A stretch of DNA of 64,000 nt from Solea solea (taxonomy: Eukaryota; Chordata; Actinopteri; Pleuronectiformes; Soleidae): assembly GCF_958295425.1 (NCBI RefSeq), contig NC_081153.1, forward strand, positions 3,560,888-3,624,887, in the 5' to 3' direction. The translations under genes were made by a program, and so were the position numbers. The notes beneath the pieces were generated by a model, which ran no database searches, was not told the origin of the DNA, and saw only the letters and a list, made by a program, of their open reading frames with translations. Numbering within the stretch: the stretch's first letter is position 1; each line of letters opens with the position of its first letter. Below, one piece after another: positions 41,435-55,300 of this stretch.

Positions 41435-44400
41435 CTTCCTTCTCACTAAAGGTCATGAAATGAGGAAAGCAGCGCTTCACAGGAAACATACACCAAGTTT
41501 CAATATTCCCCATTTGGTTTCTAAATCTGTCATATGTCTCTTTTTTTGGGTTATGCCACTTAATGACGAGGAGAAATTATTTTGTGTGATCTAACTTTTG
41601 ATGGTGCCGTGGTTTAGAATGCATGAGAGAGGGAGTGTGGATCTCTTTGTAATGTTGTCAATGGTTTGCATGTGAAAACTAAAGGTCCTGGTACACTTTA
41701 GCTCACAGTGCATGCATACCCAATGGGCACCGTGCAGCCCCGATTTTGGAAGCGCGCACAAAGACTGCTCTGGGTGCGCATGGACAGCGCCTGCTCGGAC
41801 TGAACAGAAGTATTCGCCAAGGATAGTCCTCCGAGCCTCGACCTGGCGGCACACGAGCCGGGCCTTTCATCTGTGAACCAGACGTGTCCGAGCGAGCTGT
41901 AGCATTGGTCTCTTCTTCTTTGGTAGGAATGCGTCCTGTTCCCTGCGTCCAGACTTGCACTGCCACCCCGATGGTGAAGTGGGATACTACAGGACCCTGA
42001 GCATACCTATATGCGACTTATCTAAATTTGCCTCAGTAAGACATGACAGCTTTATGTCTTTGTCTTTCAAGTGTAGTATAAACAATATTTCTCATAATTG
42101 AAAGATGTCCTTTTTACTTGTATGTTTATTTATATTTTCTATAATATAGTATTTTTGCTCCCTGTATGTCTATGGTTAATAGAATTTGAATTTCCTGTTG
42201 GATTAATATTAATACAGATAATATTTATTTAAATCTTACATTTTGGCCATTTCTTTCTAGTTTTAAGTGACATTTCAGTCTGAATGTGTCTCAATTATAC
42301 AAATCTAGCTACTCAAACTTTGTTTCCTCGTTGGCAGATTATTTTCACTCAAAACAAGGAAATTTAAATCAGCTTTTTTTTCTGATGGGGCTGTTTTTGC
42401 TGTGTTAAGCCTTTTTCACACTATAAATAACAGGTTATACACATTTGTTTTTAGCTTGGCTGAACCTGCAAAACGTTAAAAGTGGATTAACTTCATCAGT
42501 GGTTAGTAGTGTCAGTGGTTGGTTTGTTGGCATTGTGTTGGAATCTGAAGAAATTAAGCTGATAAAAAAATGCATTGCCGTGTCATTTGACCCAGGGGTT
42601 AATGCCCGTTAAACACACCCCCACTGGTAAATTACCCATTTAAAAATGAAACTGGTTGAAGTGGTTTTATGACCAGTGGAACTGCAGAGCCACTGCAGAG
42701 GACTGCAGTCTCCTGTTCCTCCACCTGTCTCCATTCTGCACCATTCTCATCTTCCTCTCAGACTTTTTTACAGCAGTGTTTTATTCCTTGATTTACTTTT
42801 TGGAGTCATTTTCCTACCTGTTAAACCAAAGTCACGAGAAAGAAGAAACAACGTCGAGGCCACCTGCAAAAAGGCAAGTGGCTGCACTGGAGTGCTGAGC
42901 TGCAGATTCCTGCTGTCTGTAACATGTCAAGGCCAAGTGGATGTGCTTTTTTCAGTCTCCTTGTTTTGTTATGTCTCACTTTGAATGGCAGTTTAAATTA
43001 ACCTGGCATTAAATATATAAAAAAACCAACTCTTATGATAACATTTAATCCAACACAGCATCCTAAGAAGGGCGTTGATTTTAAATCATTGCACTCGACA
43101 TGATTTACATCTAAAGCCAGTGTTCAGTGTTGGTTGGAGAAGAAGAAGCAGTGAGCAGTGACGCAGCAAGCAAAAGGTTTGGAGGTGAGGGTGGTGCATG
43201 GGCGTGAAGCCTGTCAGATTATCCGAGCAGAAGACCAGAGTTCACGTCCACAGACCTGCAATTAGCTGTCGCTGCTTTATTAATCGTGACCATGATCTTT
43301 CCCTGGCTGTTCCTTACAGGGCTTTGCACTAAAAGAGAAGGTTCAACGTTACACGAAGCAAAGCCATTATGAGCACTACTCTTCCAGTTACCTTTCGAAA
43401 ATGAAGGTTTAGGTTATGTTGAGCTTCTGAGGAAAGAGGAGAATTTGTTTCCTCCTGGAATTCTGTATCTCTGTAAAGGAGCCGAAAAAGCACTTGACAA
43501 ATGTGTGGAAGAGAAGCCGGAGTTGTTTTTAACTGCGGTGCTCGAGTGTTGTGCTCCTGTACTCATTACTAAGCAACTGAAATCTGGAAGCTTCTGAGAT
43601 GATCGCAGTTCACTGCAGCCTCACAACAAAGACGGTGGATTCAGGTCAGCTGCTGTTTATTCTCCGGACAACTTGCTCTGTTCATATAACTGTTAGCACC
43701 TGATTACTCCAGCTCCTGCAGGTTCTGGAGCTTATTAGGGATGAAATGCATCTGAAAACATTTAGATCATCTTGGAACAATAGAGTTTCAGCAGTTGCAC
43801 GGCAGACACTGAGGAAATATAAGATCTAATTAAAAGCTCAACCCCTTCCAGGACATCAGTAATGGATGCGTGCGTACAGAGAAATGTTTTATACACAAAC
43901 ACAAAAGGCCATGATGAGCGATGACCCCCCAGGAGAACATTCACACGTAGAGAGCGCACAGTATTAGGAGGATGTTTTGTGACTGAGATGCGATGAGGCT
44001 CTGTCAGGGTGTCATGACACTGCCCGTCATAATATCACCATTAGAGACCTTATACCTCCAAAAAAAAAACGTATTCCATTGGGATGCCGTGTCCCAGACA
44101 GGCCAAGATGCTCCTCTGCTCTGCGGGTTGTAATGACTTTGTTTTTGTAGCTGTTTTGAACCATAAAACACTTCACGGTGCAATTTGGTTGAAATAACTT
44201 GGAAAAGAAACAGGGACCGGTTCCCTGTAAAGCATGTGAAGCTTTTGCCTACAGTGCTGCTCGGGAATCAGCTGCTTAGTGGGAATAAAGGTTCACTATT
44301 TAAACACGAGACATTAGACCACACCATCCGCAGTCTGGCCTGACCCCGGGGCGACACCGACTGTCACCACAAGATTACATCATTTTTTCAAAGAATGCTG

Positions 44401-46188
44401 AGAACTCTTCACGGGAACAAGTGGATTTGTTTGGCACAGGGTGTGTGTGTGTGTGTGTGTGTGTATGATGCCAGGGTCAAGTACAGGTGATGGAAGAAGG
44501 CAGGAATGGAAGGAACCAGTGATAAAAGGGTAGTCGTGGCACTGGCATACTGTATTGGCATTCTGAGGAGCTACTGTATAGCATGGCTGCCTTTGGCATC
44601 GATTCAAACACAGAGACAGTGGCTTTGCCCTCTCGGCGCACCCTCCAGCCAGGCACACTGAGCATGCGGGGGGAGGGGGGAGGGAGGCTACATGCCCAAC
44701 AGGGTTTGAGTGAAAAGAGAGAGCGATCCAGGCATGGCAAAATGGCTGCTCAGCCTGCCGCACATGCTGCCTTTTAAATGAAAGACTGAGCAAGCCTGAG
44801 TCACACGAGGTGCAATCATTTATCAACCGACATAAGAACGTCTATCAGTGTTTGAACATTTCCAAAATGCCTACACGGTATAAGACTTATGTGGGTGCAA
44901 GTGCTGAGTGAGTTCATACTGGAAATGACAGTAAAGAGAATTGAAACCATGAGGCAAATGAGTTGGTAAACAGCAAACACGGAGACATGGGGAAGGAGGG
45001 GTTATGACCTAATTCTGTGCAACTTGCTGCTCATGTGATCGACACAACTGTTCAGTTCTATACGTCCCGATGCCTGAGAGCGGAGATGAGACGGGGCTGT
45101 GTCTTTCAGTGATGCACACATTGTGCATCATACGCATGTGTGTTGTTGGCTTTTTTGTGGGGAGGAGAGTCTGTGCTGTAAAAAGAAAGGAGAACATTTC
45201 CTGCAGTTTGTCAAACAAATTGAGCGTTTGGACTTTAGATTTTAAAATCTATTTAATTGTGTATTTCAATTTTGTATTAACAAAACCAAAGAGAATCAGT
45301 TTTTAGGTCACGCACACGTTTATTTTGTCTCTAAAAATCCACCAAAACACCTCTGAAAACTAATAATCCCTGTGTGGTTCCTCTTCCCCGGTCTGTCATT
45401 TCCATCTCTTTGGTCCGTTGTCAGAGCTGACAGGATCATACATGGCACCAATTACTTCAGTCTCCACCTGTCAAGTGGAAAAGAGCAAAGTCAGAAGAGG
45501 TCGAAATGACAGCATGAGCTCGGATCTCTTTACCCTCCACTATGGGGTTAGAGACTTGCTGGGCTTGGGCTGTGAAGTGTGTTTCTGTCAGTACAACACA
45601 CTCAAACGGCTCAACGGCGATTGTGCCAGGAAATGTGGTACAGACACTATTTTTGACACATTATCTGCGCGTGTTAGTCCAACATTGGGAGATTCTGTTT
45701 AGAACAATTTCAGTTCTGAAAGTCCGGTTTCAGTTTGGACAAATGATTATTTTTTCCCTCAGCACATCCAGCACAAGTGATCCGCCTTGATCTGCTGACG
45801 ACAGTCAACAGATGGCTGATTACCATCTCCAAATCTGTAGTCAAACTCTGAAGTGATTGGGGAATGATTGGAATTCAGCTCGAGACTTTATCAGCGCACA
45901 CAAACGCACCGTGAACAACATCTTCCTCTCTCTCTCTCTCTCGTTTCCTTGCCTTACCCCCTTTTTAAATTAGAGTAAAACATTATTCTGAGGGTTCATT
46001 GATCGCATGGGAGTTTTACATCGATAGCAGTGTTCGTGGCTGGGTGCCAGTGGAAGAAGACACTCTCCCTCTCTCTCTTTCATGTACCTCTTCTTTGTTC
46101 AACCTCTTCCGTATCACTTTCTAATCAGCCAAATTCCCCTGGCAGAGCTGAATAATGTGTCATCATTCACTACAGCAAGTGCCCGTGT

Positions 46189-46219
<31 letters not shown>

Positions 46220-46243
46220 TACACACACACACACATACACACA
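46189..46243. repeat. (CA)n compound microsatellite
   Basis: CA array interrupted by TACATACA units, about 55 bases. Confidence 0.97.
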
Positions 46244-46368
46244 GCCTTGTCCTATAATGTCATTATGGCACCAACTGAGTCAAATTACACTGAATCAATA
46301 GGTCTTGTTTATCTGTTGGGGGCCTCTCTGCTCTCAATTACGGCCATGGCGAACATCAAGGAAGGGAG

Positions 46369-46399
<31 letters not shown>

Positions 46400-46420
46400 A
46401 GTGTGTTTGTTATCTCTTTA

Positions 46421-46985
46421 GGACATTTTCTGGCATAAACCCTGACTTGGTCAGGACCAGTATCATCCTCATGGAGACCAAAAACTGGGTCCTCATGAGA
46501 GAGAACCTCTTTTCTGAGGAACTGGTTATGGGCAGGGTTAGACGTTAAATGGTTATGGTTAAAATTGCAATACAATACTTCTTTATTAGTCCCACAACTG
46601 GGACTAATGTGTACATGGGATGAGGCAGTGATTAGCTGCAAAAAGGACATTTTCTGGCATAAACACTGACCTTGTCAGGACCAGTACAGTCCTCGTGGAG
46701 ACCAAAAACTCGGTCCTGATAAGAGGGAGAACCTAATTTCTGAGGAACTGTTTCAGTTTAGGATTAAGATATGAGTTGTGGTGTGGTTAGGGTTAGGCAT
46801 TAAATGGTTATGGTTGAAATTATGATAAGATACTTTTTTATTACTCCCCATGGATAGCTGCAAAAAGGACCTTTTCTGGCATAAACAAACACTGGAGACC
46901 AAAATTTGGTCCTCATTGCTGTGGAACTTAAGGGCTAAGGCTTCGATTGTATTTAGGTTAAGGTTAGTCATTAACTGTTTGTTTA
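46421..46985. repeat. Tandem repeat of about 223 bp, 2.5 copies
   Basis: The block GGACATTTTCTGGCATAAAC starts at 46421 and 46645, and with one change at 46867 (spacings 224 and 222). Each is followed by versions of GGAGACCAAAAACT, TCTGAGGAACTG, TTAAATGGTTATGGTT and a CTTCTTTATTA-like block. The third copy is truncated. Confidence 0.85.
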
Positions 46986-48089
46986 CACTGTCCGAAATTG
47001 AATGGAATCAATGCAGAGTCCTAAGAAGTATATCTGCACAAACCTGAGTGTATATGTGTGTTGGTATTACTTGTGTTGTGGGGACCTTCATTTGTTTGCA
47101 CAGTTACATTATGCTTATTATTAAGGTGAAGACATGTTGTATGGTTAGGGTCAGTGGTAGTGATGGTTAAGGTTAGAGTAAATCTCCAGTACATGAATGT
47201 AAATCAGTGTAATGTCCTCTGAAGTCATGGAAACCAGCCCGTTTGTATGTGACATCTCTCTTAAGGCAGCCCTGGTGTTATCAGCGGCTGACATGCCGCG
47301 ACGCGTCTCTGTGCAAAGGCACCGTTGTGAGTTCACGTAAATTGTCCCCTGCACACGACAGCGACGACATAAAGACAGGTATTGTCGGTCGCCAGATAAG
47401 CTAATTGACTCCCTGACTGTCTCAATGAAAAAAGCCCATTGAAATGCAGTTCAGTGTCTGAGAAGCGCCCGCAAAACAATGAGGAGAATGTTAATGACTT
47501 GCTTTGTTAACTGCAAGGTAAACAGTCATTCCAGCACAGTATCACACAATATCTCACTCATTCTCACAATCACAAACACTTTTTTTTTGCAGAACATAGT
47601 TAATAAGTCTGGGAGGACGGCATCTGCATGGGTGGTTTTTAAAGTAACACGGGGGAGGGGTGAAAGGTCGAACTTCACTTTCATCTAACGTGTCTAAAAC
47701 TCATTGTTTTAAGTTAAAATCTGCTCGACTACAATGGAAAAGAATGTCCTTTTTAAGCCTATTTTGGTTCGTCGGGTTGTCCATTGCTAAAAGACGGCCA
47801 CATGCTTTCTTCTGCATTGGGACAGAGTTCAGTCACACAATCAACACGCTGAGACTAGTTTGTTTTTTTTAAGAAGCGCACAAAGCGCCAAATTCCAAAC
47901 AGCCGACTTCCTGTTGAGTTCAGGTCATGGTCCCAACTTACTTTTTTGTTCGTCTTAACAAGTTCCCACCAAGTTTCGTTTAATTTGGTGCAACTTGATT
48001 TTGGCCTGCTCCATCCACGTTTCGCCTTACGAGGCGCTATAGAGCATTTCTCGCCACACCTGACCTCCATGCCAAATTCCATGAGTTTT

Positions 48090-48133
48090 TATGCACGTTT
48101 TTATGCACGTTATGCACGTTTTTATGCACGTTA
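48090..48133. repeat. Short tandem of TTTTTATGCACG
   Basis: Four units of TTTTTATGCACG, one shortened to TTATGCACG, at the end of a block (about 47860-48180) whose wording (GGCGCTATAGAGCATTTC, ATGCCAAATTCCATGAG) I take for a dispersed fish repeat. Confidence 0.75.
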
Positions 48134-48845
48134 ACCCGCTCAAAAATGACCAGAAAGCCACGGATATAACAACAATCTGAAGAAAAACAATAGTTTCCTC
48201 GCACAGATTTGTTGTGTGTTGGTGGTTATGTGTGTAATGCTTTTAGGGCAAAAGTACTTCACATTACATTGTTTATCCACTCGACACGTGTGGTTGTTCT
48301 ATGGTGTAAACAGGTTCTTTCACTTTCAGTTTCTATTCCCAAAGGTATTGCAGTCTCTTCATGGGGCAGTTTGTGGGTGGGCTGTAGTGACTGACAGTTG
48401 AAGGTCAAAAACTCACCCCGTGGGGGGGAAGGAGTGTAGGGGGGGTTGTTCAAACCTTGTATGGACATCTTTTCTTTTTCTTTTTTTTAGAGGAAAAGCA
48501 ATTACCATAGTGAATACAGACCAGACATCTAATTAGTACACCTCTGTTAAGTACTCCTGTATGTAAATCAGGCCAGGGAGAGCAGCACTCAAGACGGCAA
48601 AAGTATTGCCTACAGAATTGAAAAAGTGGATGCGGAGGCAATTTGGAAGCTGCAGAGAACCAAACAATATGAGGAGTGTGTATGTGTGTGTGTGTGTGCG
48701 TGTGTGCTTAAAAAAGAAGAGTCATTTAAATTATGAGAATGGGAAGCTGCAGAGTTATAAAAGGAGGGGAGGGAGATGGTGGAAATAGAGCAGAAGAGGA
48801 AAGAGAATAAGACTGCGAGTAAATGTAAGGCCCACCACGGTGTTA

Positions 48846-49368
48846 TGGCACGTTTCCACTACATGGTCCTGACTTGGCACGGTATGGTTATTTTGCTTTT
48901 CCATTAACGTTAGTACCTGGTACTTTTTTTTTTTAGTACCTGCTCTGACAAGGTTCCAAGCGACGTCCGACACAAGAATCAAACCAAACAACACCGAACT
49001 GTAGATCAGTTAAAAAGACTTACAAATCCTGAAAACCTGCGTTAATCTCCAAAGGAAATGTCTAAAATATATAATATTTAACAGAGGAGTCTGGTGTATT
49101 TAGCAACATTTCAGTTCAGTGACTGTGTCAGACGGAGTCTGTGCTCCGGGTCATGGAGGAAGGACTGAACCATTCTGTGACCAAAGCTTTTTAATGAACT
49201 GATTCTAATGATTCAGTTACATCAAAAAACAACTGCTTTACTTTTCCCTCGTCATGTGCTGTGATGGCTCCGCCCACATTAAGGAGGCACTATATTCTAA
49301 TGGAAAACCAACCAAACCCTGTAGAGTTGAGCCGAGGCGAGGCGGGACCATGTAGTGGAAAAGCGGCC
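48846..49368. mobile_element. PIF/Harbinger-like MITE with TTA target duplication
   Basis: 523 bp between direct TTA trinucleotides (48843-48845, 49369-49371). The terminal inverted repeats are TGGCACGTTTCCACTACATG and, on the other strand, GGCCGCTTTTCCACTACATG. A 3-bp TWA duplication is the Harbinger mark. It contains two blocks also found in the TTAA element at 13382-14369. Confidence 0.75.
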
Positions 49369-49371
49369 TTA

Positions 49372-52300
49372 CACAAACATGCTTCCAGACGTCCTGCGTT
49401 CTCACTACTGTCAGCAGCCGAAGACTCTGTGGTTGTTTAGTTTCCCGGTCGGCCCGGCAACGCCTGTCATGTCATTACTTTGTGTGTTTAGCTCCTCGTC
49501 ACAACTACTCATGTTCAGTAATCTCAGCATGTCACACTTTGCCGCTTGATTGGAGCCGTTAGCAGAGAGCGAGTCCATGTGTGGTAATGGGATTGAGCTT
49601 GTGATGGTAAATCAACAGTATTTTAATTCTCCATCAGTGGAGCCTTCTCTGTTCGATTGACTCTGGGAAAATATAATCTGAGGACATAATTCCACTTGTG
49701 TTCCGTCAATGCTTCACCTACAAGATAAATGATATTCCAGGGAACTATCTGTCAGACATGGGACTAAATCAGATTCTCCAAATTGATTGATTTAACAGAT
49801 GCAGTGACCGCCTCTGCTTCTTAAACTGCAGCTGTCCTCGTTAGAGAAATAAATAAAAAAATCTCTCTCCCTCCTCGATTACATCAACAACTTCATCAAA
49901 TCGAAATGAAGAAAAATGGATAAAAGGACGACACAATACTACACACTGTACTGAACAGAGCCACATGTGCTTCACCGAGGCTTTAATTAAAAAATGTTGC
50001 ACATCTCTTACAAAATGTAAGGTTATGAAGGATGTCGAGTGCAGGTCAAACTATCTCAGGAGAAACATTAGAGGGAAAAACATTTTTAAATACAACGACC
50101 AGGCTCGACTCCACTGCACAGCTAGCAACGGATACGTTAAAATCAGGGGGGGCATCGAGATCTGTGTTGCTAGGCAACAGCGGTGGGGTGGGACAAGCCG
50201 GTAATGCGATGTGGAAATCCTCCGTAGACCAGACCATTCCATTTCAGTTAAGCTTTGGCCGTCTAGACTGCTTCCTTTGAAGGATGCAGCCCGTGGATTG
50301 GGACACAGGCGGTGTGCAAAAAAAAAGGAAATCTACCTTTTTTTAGTTTTTTTATGGCTTCAACAAACATCATGTATCTTGTTAATTAGCCAGTTTTTGT
50401 GCTGCTGGTGGGCAAGATTTCCTCTCCCGACAGAGCCACGGGAGCCTTTTTACCTTTTTTGAATATTTATGCAAAGCCTTGCTAACCAGCTTCATATTAA
50501 ACGGACGGATATAAGAGAGGAACAGATTGCCTCATCAAACTTTGGGCAAGAAATCAGACGCAGGCACATCATATCATAAAATCTCAAAGTAAATTAAAGT
50601 AAGGTACTGGATTTGAAGAATGTTCTTTACCCTAACCACATATTTTCAGCGGTTTGAGATTGTCAAGAAACACATAGTTGAAGATTCTCCTTCTTTGTCT
50701 AATCCTTTGTTTATATCTGGCCTCTCTCTGCCCGGCCTCATATCTCCCTCTCCATCCCTCTTTCGTCCAGTGTATTGACTCTCTGTGTTTACTGGGAGAG
50801 TAAACAGTAGAATGAATGTGCAGGTCACTGTCAGGGTCACTTTCTCCGCGTCCTCTCCTTCCCTCCCTCCCACCCTCGATCATACGCTCCAGCCTCCGGC
50901 CCCCAGTGTCCCATCCTTCCCTCGTTCCCTGATTATGAGCTGGTAATGAGAGGTCTAGACATGCTGCTTGATCGGGATTAATGCCCAGGAAGGCAGGCGG
51001 AGCGAGGTCAGGCAGGGAGAGATGGCTTTCGCTTACACTTACACCCCGCGTGGCTCAAGGATGGACACCAGGAAACACCCAGCCAGAGGAATGTCTAAAA
51101 AGTCATGGAGAGGGAGTGAAATCAGGAGATAAAGGGGTCGTACTTCATGGATAGTGATACTGCTGTGTATTCAGCCAACTTTGGAGGCGTCAAATACAGT
51201 TTTTTTTTAAACTAAATAGAATGTAATCTGGTACTTGTGACATCACTGGTATTTTCTTTGCACACAAATAATAGAAATTGTCACCTGTAGCCATGCCTAA
51301 TTGTCTCTTTTACTCTAAATGGGATTATAATTTACAGAATTGGGTAACTCGTTCCAGAGTTCTGAGGCAGCTGCAGAAAAGGCCCTGGGTTTTTTTTTAG
51401 TCAGGATTTTGGCAACATTGTTACCTATAGATCGAGATTAAAACACCGGCGAGACTGAGACCATTAATTCCTCAGGAAAATGTTTCCTGTGGTTAAAGAT
51501 CAAGTAAGAATTTGACTAATTTTCTTCTTTTTGTGACACAATCAAAGTCACTTCCTTGTGGATATTCAGTTTATTCCTATTTCCTGAGTAGCTTCAACAA
51601 AGCACTATGTCCACTATTTCTACACAGTCACAATGATAACACAACAGACATTAAATTGGACCTTTTTTAAGGACAAAGATTCTGTTTTAAACATGTTAAA
51701 TACGTCAATCTATTTGTAAATCAGAGGCCTGAAACGATATTTGTTATTATTTGTTTATTTGTATTTGAATTATTACCTCAGCATTCCAAACCTACTACCT
51801 CTGTTTATTGACTCTCCCGTCGTCAGGTGCGTGAGAACATCTGTAAGTGTGTCTGTGGTGTAGGACGCAGCTGTTGAAACAAGTCACTCGTAGTCCGTCG
51901 GGAATACTGACCGCACCAAGCGTCCAATTCCCAATCCTCCCGTTCCCCACATGGGTCTGATTTATGGTCATTCCTGAACATCTCGGAGCAGACCTGGGAT
52001 CCTGACCCTGAATGTGACCAGGATTCCTCAGTAAAAATGTACATGGAATGCAGGATAACAGCAGGATAATTCAGGGTTTAACCTTCATCTCCTCGTGTTT
52101 TGGCACCAGGAAGGTCCAGAGAGGGGAACATTGCCCTTCTGCTCGTTGGCCGACAGAACACACAGTATATCTTTCCAGATGACCTTGTAAAAAGAAAGGG
52201 TTTAACCATTTTTGGAAATGGCTGGACTGCTTGGAGACAGAACGGGACGTCCAGTTGTTGACTACAGACTGAAAAAGTGACAAGCTATAAATATGATAAT

Positions 52301-55300
52301 AAATCTGTAATCCTTTTGCAAGTTTCTACTTTAATAAACTATATTTTATAAAATGCAACAACTGTCAATAATGTAATAACATTTCTGAACCAATAACACT
52401 GACCATAATGTAATCTATTACATTATTGACGTTTACGTCCATATTCACCGTCGTTAGTGTTTTATTTCGTTTTTCTTTACATTGCTTTTAGTTTATATTG
52501 TTTCATATCCTGTCTCTTTAAATTACTGGCTGGTTTTAAAAAACAAACAAACAAAAAAACCATTAAAATGAAATAACTGGAGATGATGACAATCTAATAG
52601 CTGCTCAAAATAATAAGTGTTTTCCAAGGATTACTTAATTTATGGAAGTGGCGACAAACTGAGAATTTAACATTTTTGGTCTCTTAAACCTTAGATACAC
52701 TCCTCAAAAAGGTTACGTTATCACACCTAGAGCAACATAATGTGTTCATAAAAAAACATCAGTCCTTTCCATACACATCAAATATTACTGAATTAAATTT
52801 TAACCCTTTAATTGCCACGGTTTGTCATGATGCACCTTCATTTTATATAAATAAATGAATTATTTTCAATATATTTTTGGTTTGATTATTGCAGCCTGGT
52901 TTATGCGAAAGATTAGCTGAAACATTTATTATATGCATTATTTATATATATATATTTATATTTATACATTTGTATAGTTGCTGTATCAGTCCTCATTGTA
53001 CACGTCAAACATGAATGAATTTTAAAGTTTTTAACCCTTAAATTGCCAAGTTTTTGTCATGATGCATCAAAAATAGTGACGTGAACGGGTTTCAATGAGC
53101 ACATTTTGGTCCGTAGGTGTGTTAGTGTGAGTATAGTCTAAGGGTTAGGGTTAGTTTTAGAAAAATTTACAACACTCAAACAATGCACAGCCTGGCATAA
53201 ATTTTGCACCAATATATATATGAAAAAGGATAAAATATTGTCGAAATTAAATGCCAAAAACACAATGTGTCTAGGGTTTATTTACGACCAAGGCCGTATT
53301 CACATACTTTTTATAAAAAGTTGATATCTTCCAGCGTCAGATATTATCTGCAGAATTAATGCAGCTTCAACGCCACATTAACACTGAGCTAGGTAATGAG
53401 TGTAATTAACAACTAACTCCTTTTTTTTCTTTCTTTTTTTTGCTGTGCAATATCTTGGCTGATGTGTAAATGGATGTGTTAGCTCGCACTCCCTCGCTCC
53501 CTCCCTCCCTCCACCTCACACACACACACATCTCCGGTGTGACAAACTGATAGACTGCAAAACCAGATGTATGTCTCATCCCCATTCACATCTCCCTCCC
53601 TACACACACACACACACACACACACAGGGCCACAGAAGGAATGATAACAGAGACATGCTAATGTGTGCTAATGATGTCGTTATCTCCAGACGAGTGCAAA
53701 TGGAGTGAGAGATTATCACCGACACCGGGGGAACGAGTTGTGGGTTCACTGGCACATGACTGTGTTTCGGTGTGATTGAGAGACGTGTGTGTGTGTGTGT
53801 GTCACTCTTTGACCTCGTTTTTTTTTTCTACCCACCGAGTGTCCCACAGGAAGTCGCGCTGATGACCCCACACCCCGCTCCCACAGAGAGCCGATGAGCA
53901 TGTCGTACAGTAGATCTGCTTTCTAAACACAATGAGCAGAATCACAAGTTGTGCCGCCCGTGTCACAAGATCCTTCACATCCATCCGACTGTAACGGCGG
54001 CGCCTCACTTGTTATTATTTAGCCACATGCTTTCACAAGCTTGCATCATGAACACCCACACGTGTAGGCCGACACACACTCGCTCCTCTTCAAATGAAAT
54101 GAAATCTCTCTCTCTCTCTCTCTGTTGCCAGTGGCGAGTGAGTGTCTTAAAGGCACACAGCAGGGCTTTGAGGAAATGAGTCCGCGGAGCCACTTTACTG
54201 TTAAATGATGAGCGTGTGGTCGCCAAGTCAAGACGATAACTTCTCGTAAAAGTCCTCCTGTGGCTGCCCCGTGTCCACAGGGGGAAAAGTGTTTTATTTC
54301 AAACCTTTTAATCAGTGGCGTCTGCCAAGAAATCAACACATTTATCATTTCTGTTGGTTTTTTCGATGCAAATCAAAAAAACATGTTAATCTGACTAAAA
54401 TCTAACATACCTGGATAATGTGATTCATAGTCCGATTACTTCTGCATGTATGCCTTTAGTTGGACTGGTGTTCTGCACGTGCACCAAAATATCCTCCCTG
54501 ATCTTTGACCTGGACAGAGACCATGATGCATTTTGTCTCATCTCCACTTGATACAGGCACAAATGATGGTTGAATGGCCGTAAGTGCTTTATTTAAATCT
54601 CAGTAATCTCTATAAATATATTCTGTGTGTGAATATGCTGAATCCGTAGCTGTGTCCCATGTCACGTCTAGTTTGACATGGGACACGCTCCACTTTTGCC
54701 AGCTGTGTGCTTGCATAAAAAAAACCCCACAATAATAACATATAAAAGGTGCATTCCAATTAGTTTAGGGTTGCCAAATCAAGGGGTCGTCTCTGTCTTA
54801 CACTTAACTGTAAAATAAACATTGACTGTAAAATGAGTTACACTTGTGTATTGTCTTGCTGTGGACAAGAACAGACAAGAAGTCAACACATAAACAAGAT
54901 GATGCTTCCCATCGTACGCATCCTTTGCATTTTATTGCGAGGCTGAACAATTACTAATTATGACACGGTTAGCGAATGGCAAAGGCTGCAAATATTTGTT
55001 GGTTATTAACTTGTTCTGTGCTCTCTGCAAACTAAAGTGGGAACCACATCATATCTCCAAACGTTTCATCACAATATAGAGTCTTGTATTATCTATGTAG
55101 TCGTTAAAGGTCCAGTGATCGATCCATGCTTTCATGGATGTGTCATCACGTGAAAGTGAAGAACTTTTGTTCGCTTCCTCTCACATGGATGGAGTCTTGG
55201 GGGATTCAGTTACCATACCATTAGAAGCTAAATCCCACACACTTGGTAATGCTGTAATCACACTGTGAATCTGTTACATAACAACATCATAACCTAAATT

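Larger units (their letters stand above)
36812..48845. other. Gene-poor stretch with microsatellites and tandem repeats
   Basis: About 12 kb without a supportable gene. It contains microsatellites at 37998-38028 (TG), 39507-39541 (CA), 40145-40172 (CTC), 41110-41180 (GATG-like), 44440-44464 (GT), 46189-46243 (CA) and 46372-46399 (TG); a G-run at 38996-39009; a perfect hairpin at 41398-41434; a GC-rich block at 41690-41980; a 223-bp tandem repeat at 46421-46985; and a TTTTTATGCACG tandem at 48090-48133. A possible exon is at 37073-37394. Confidence 0.6.

Noticed and set aside
44380..44826. 148-codon minus-strand frame
   Set aside because: Its end is a CA-repeat-encoded histidine/threonine run, and the rest resembles no protein; flanks lack splice or start context.
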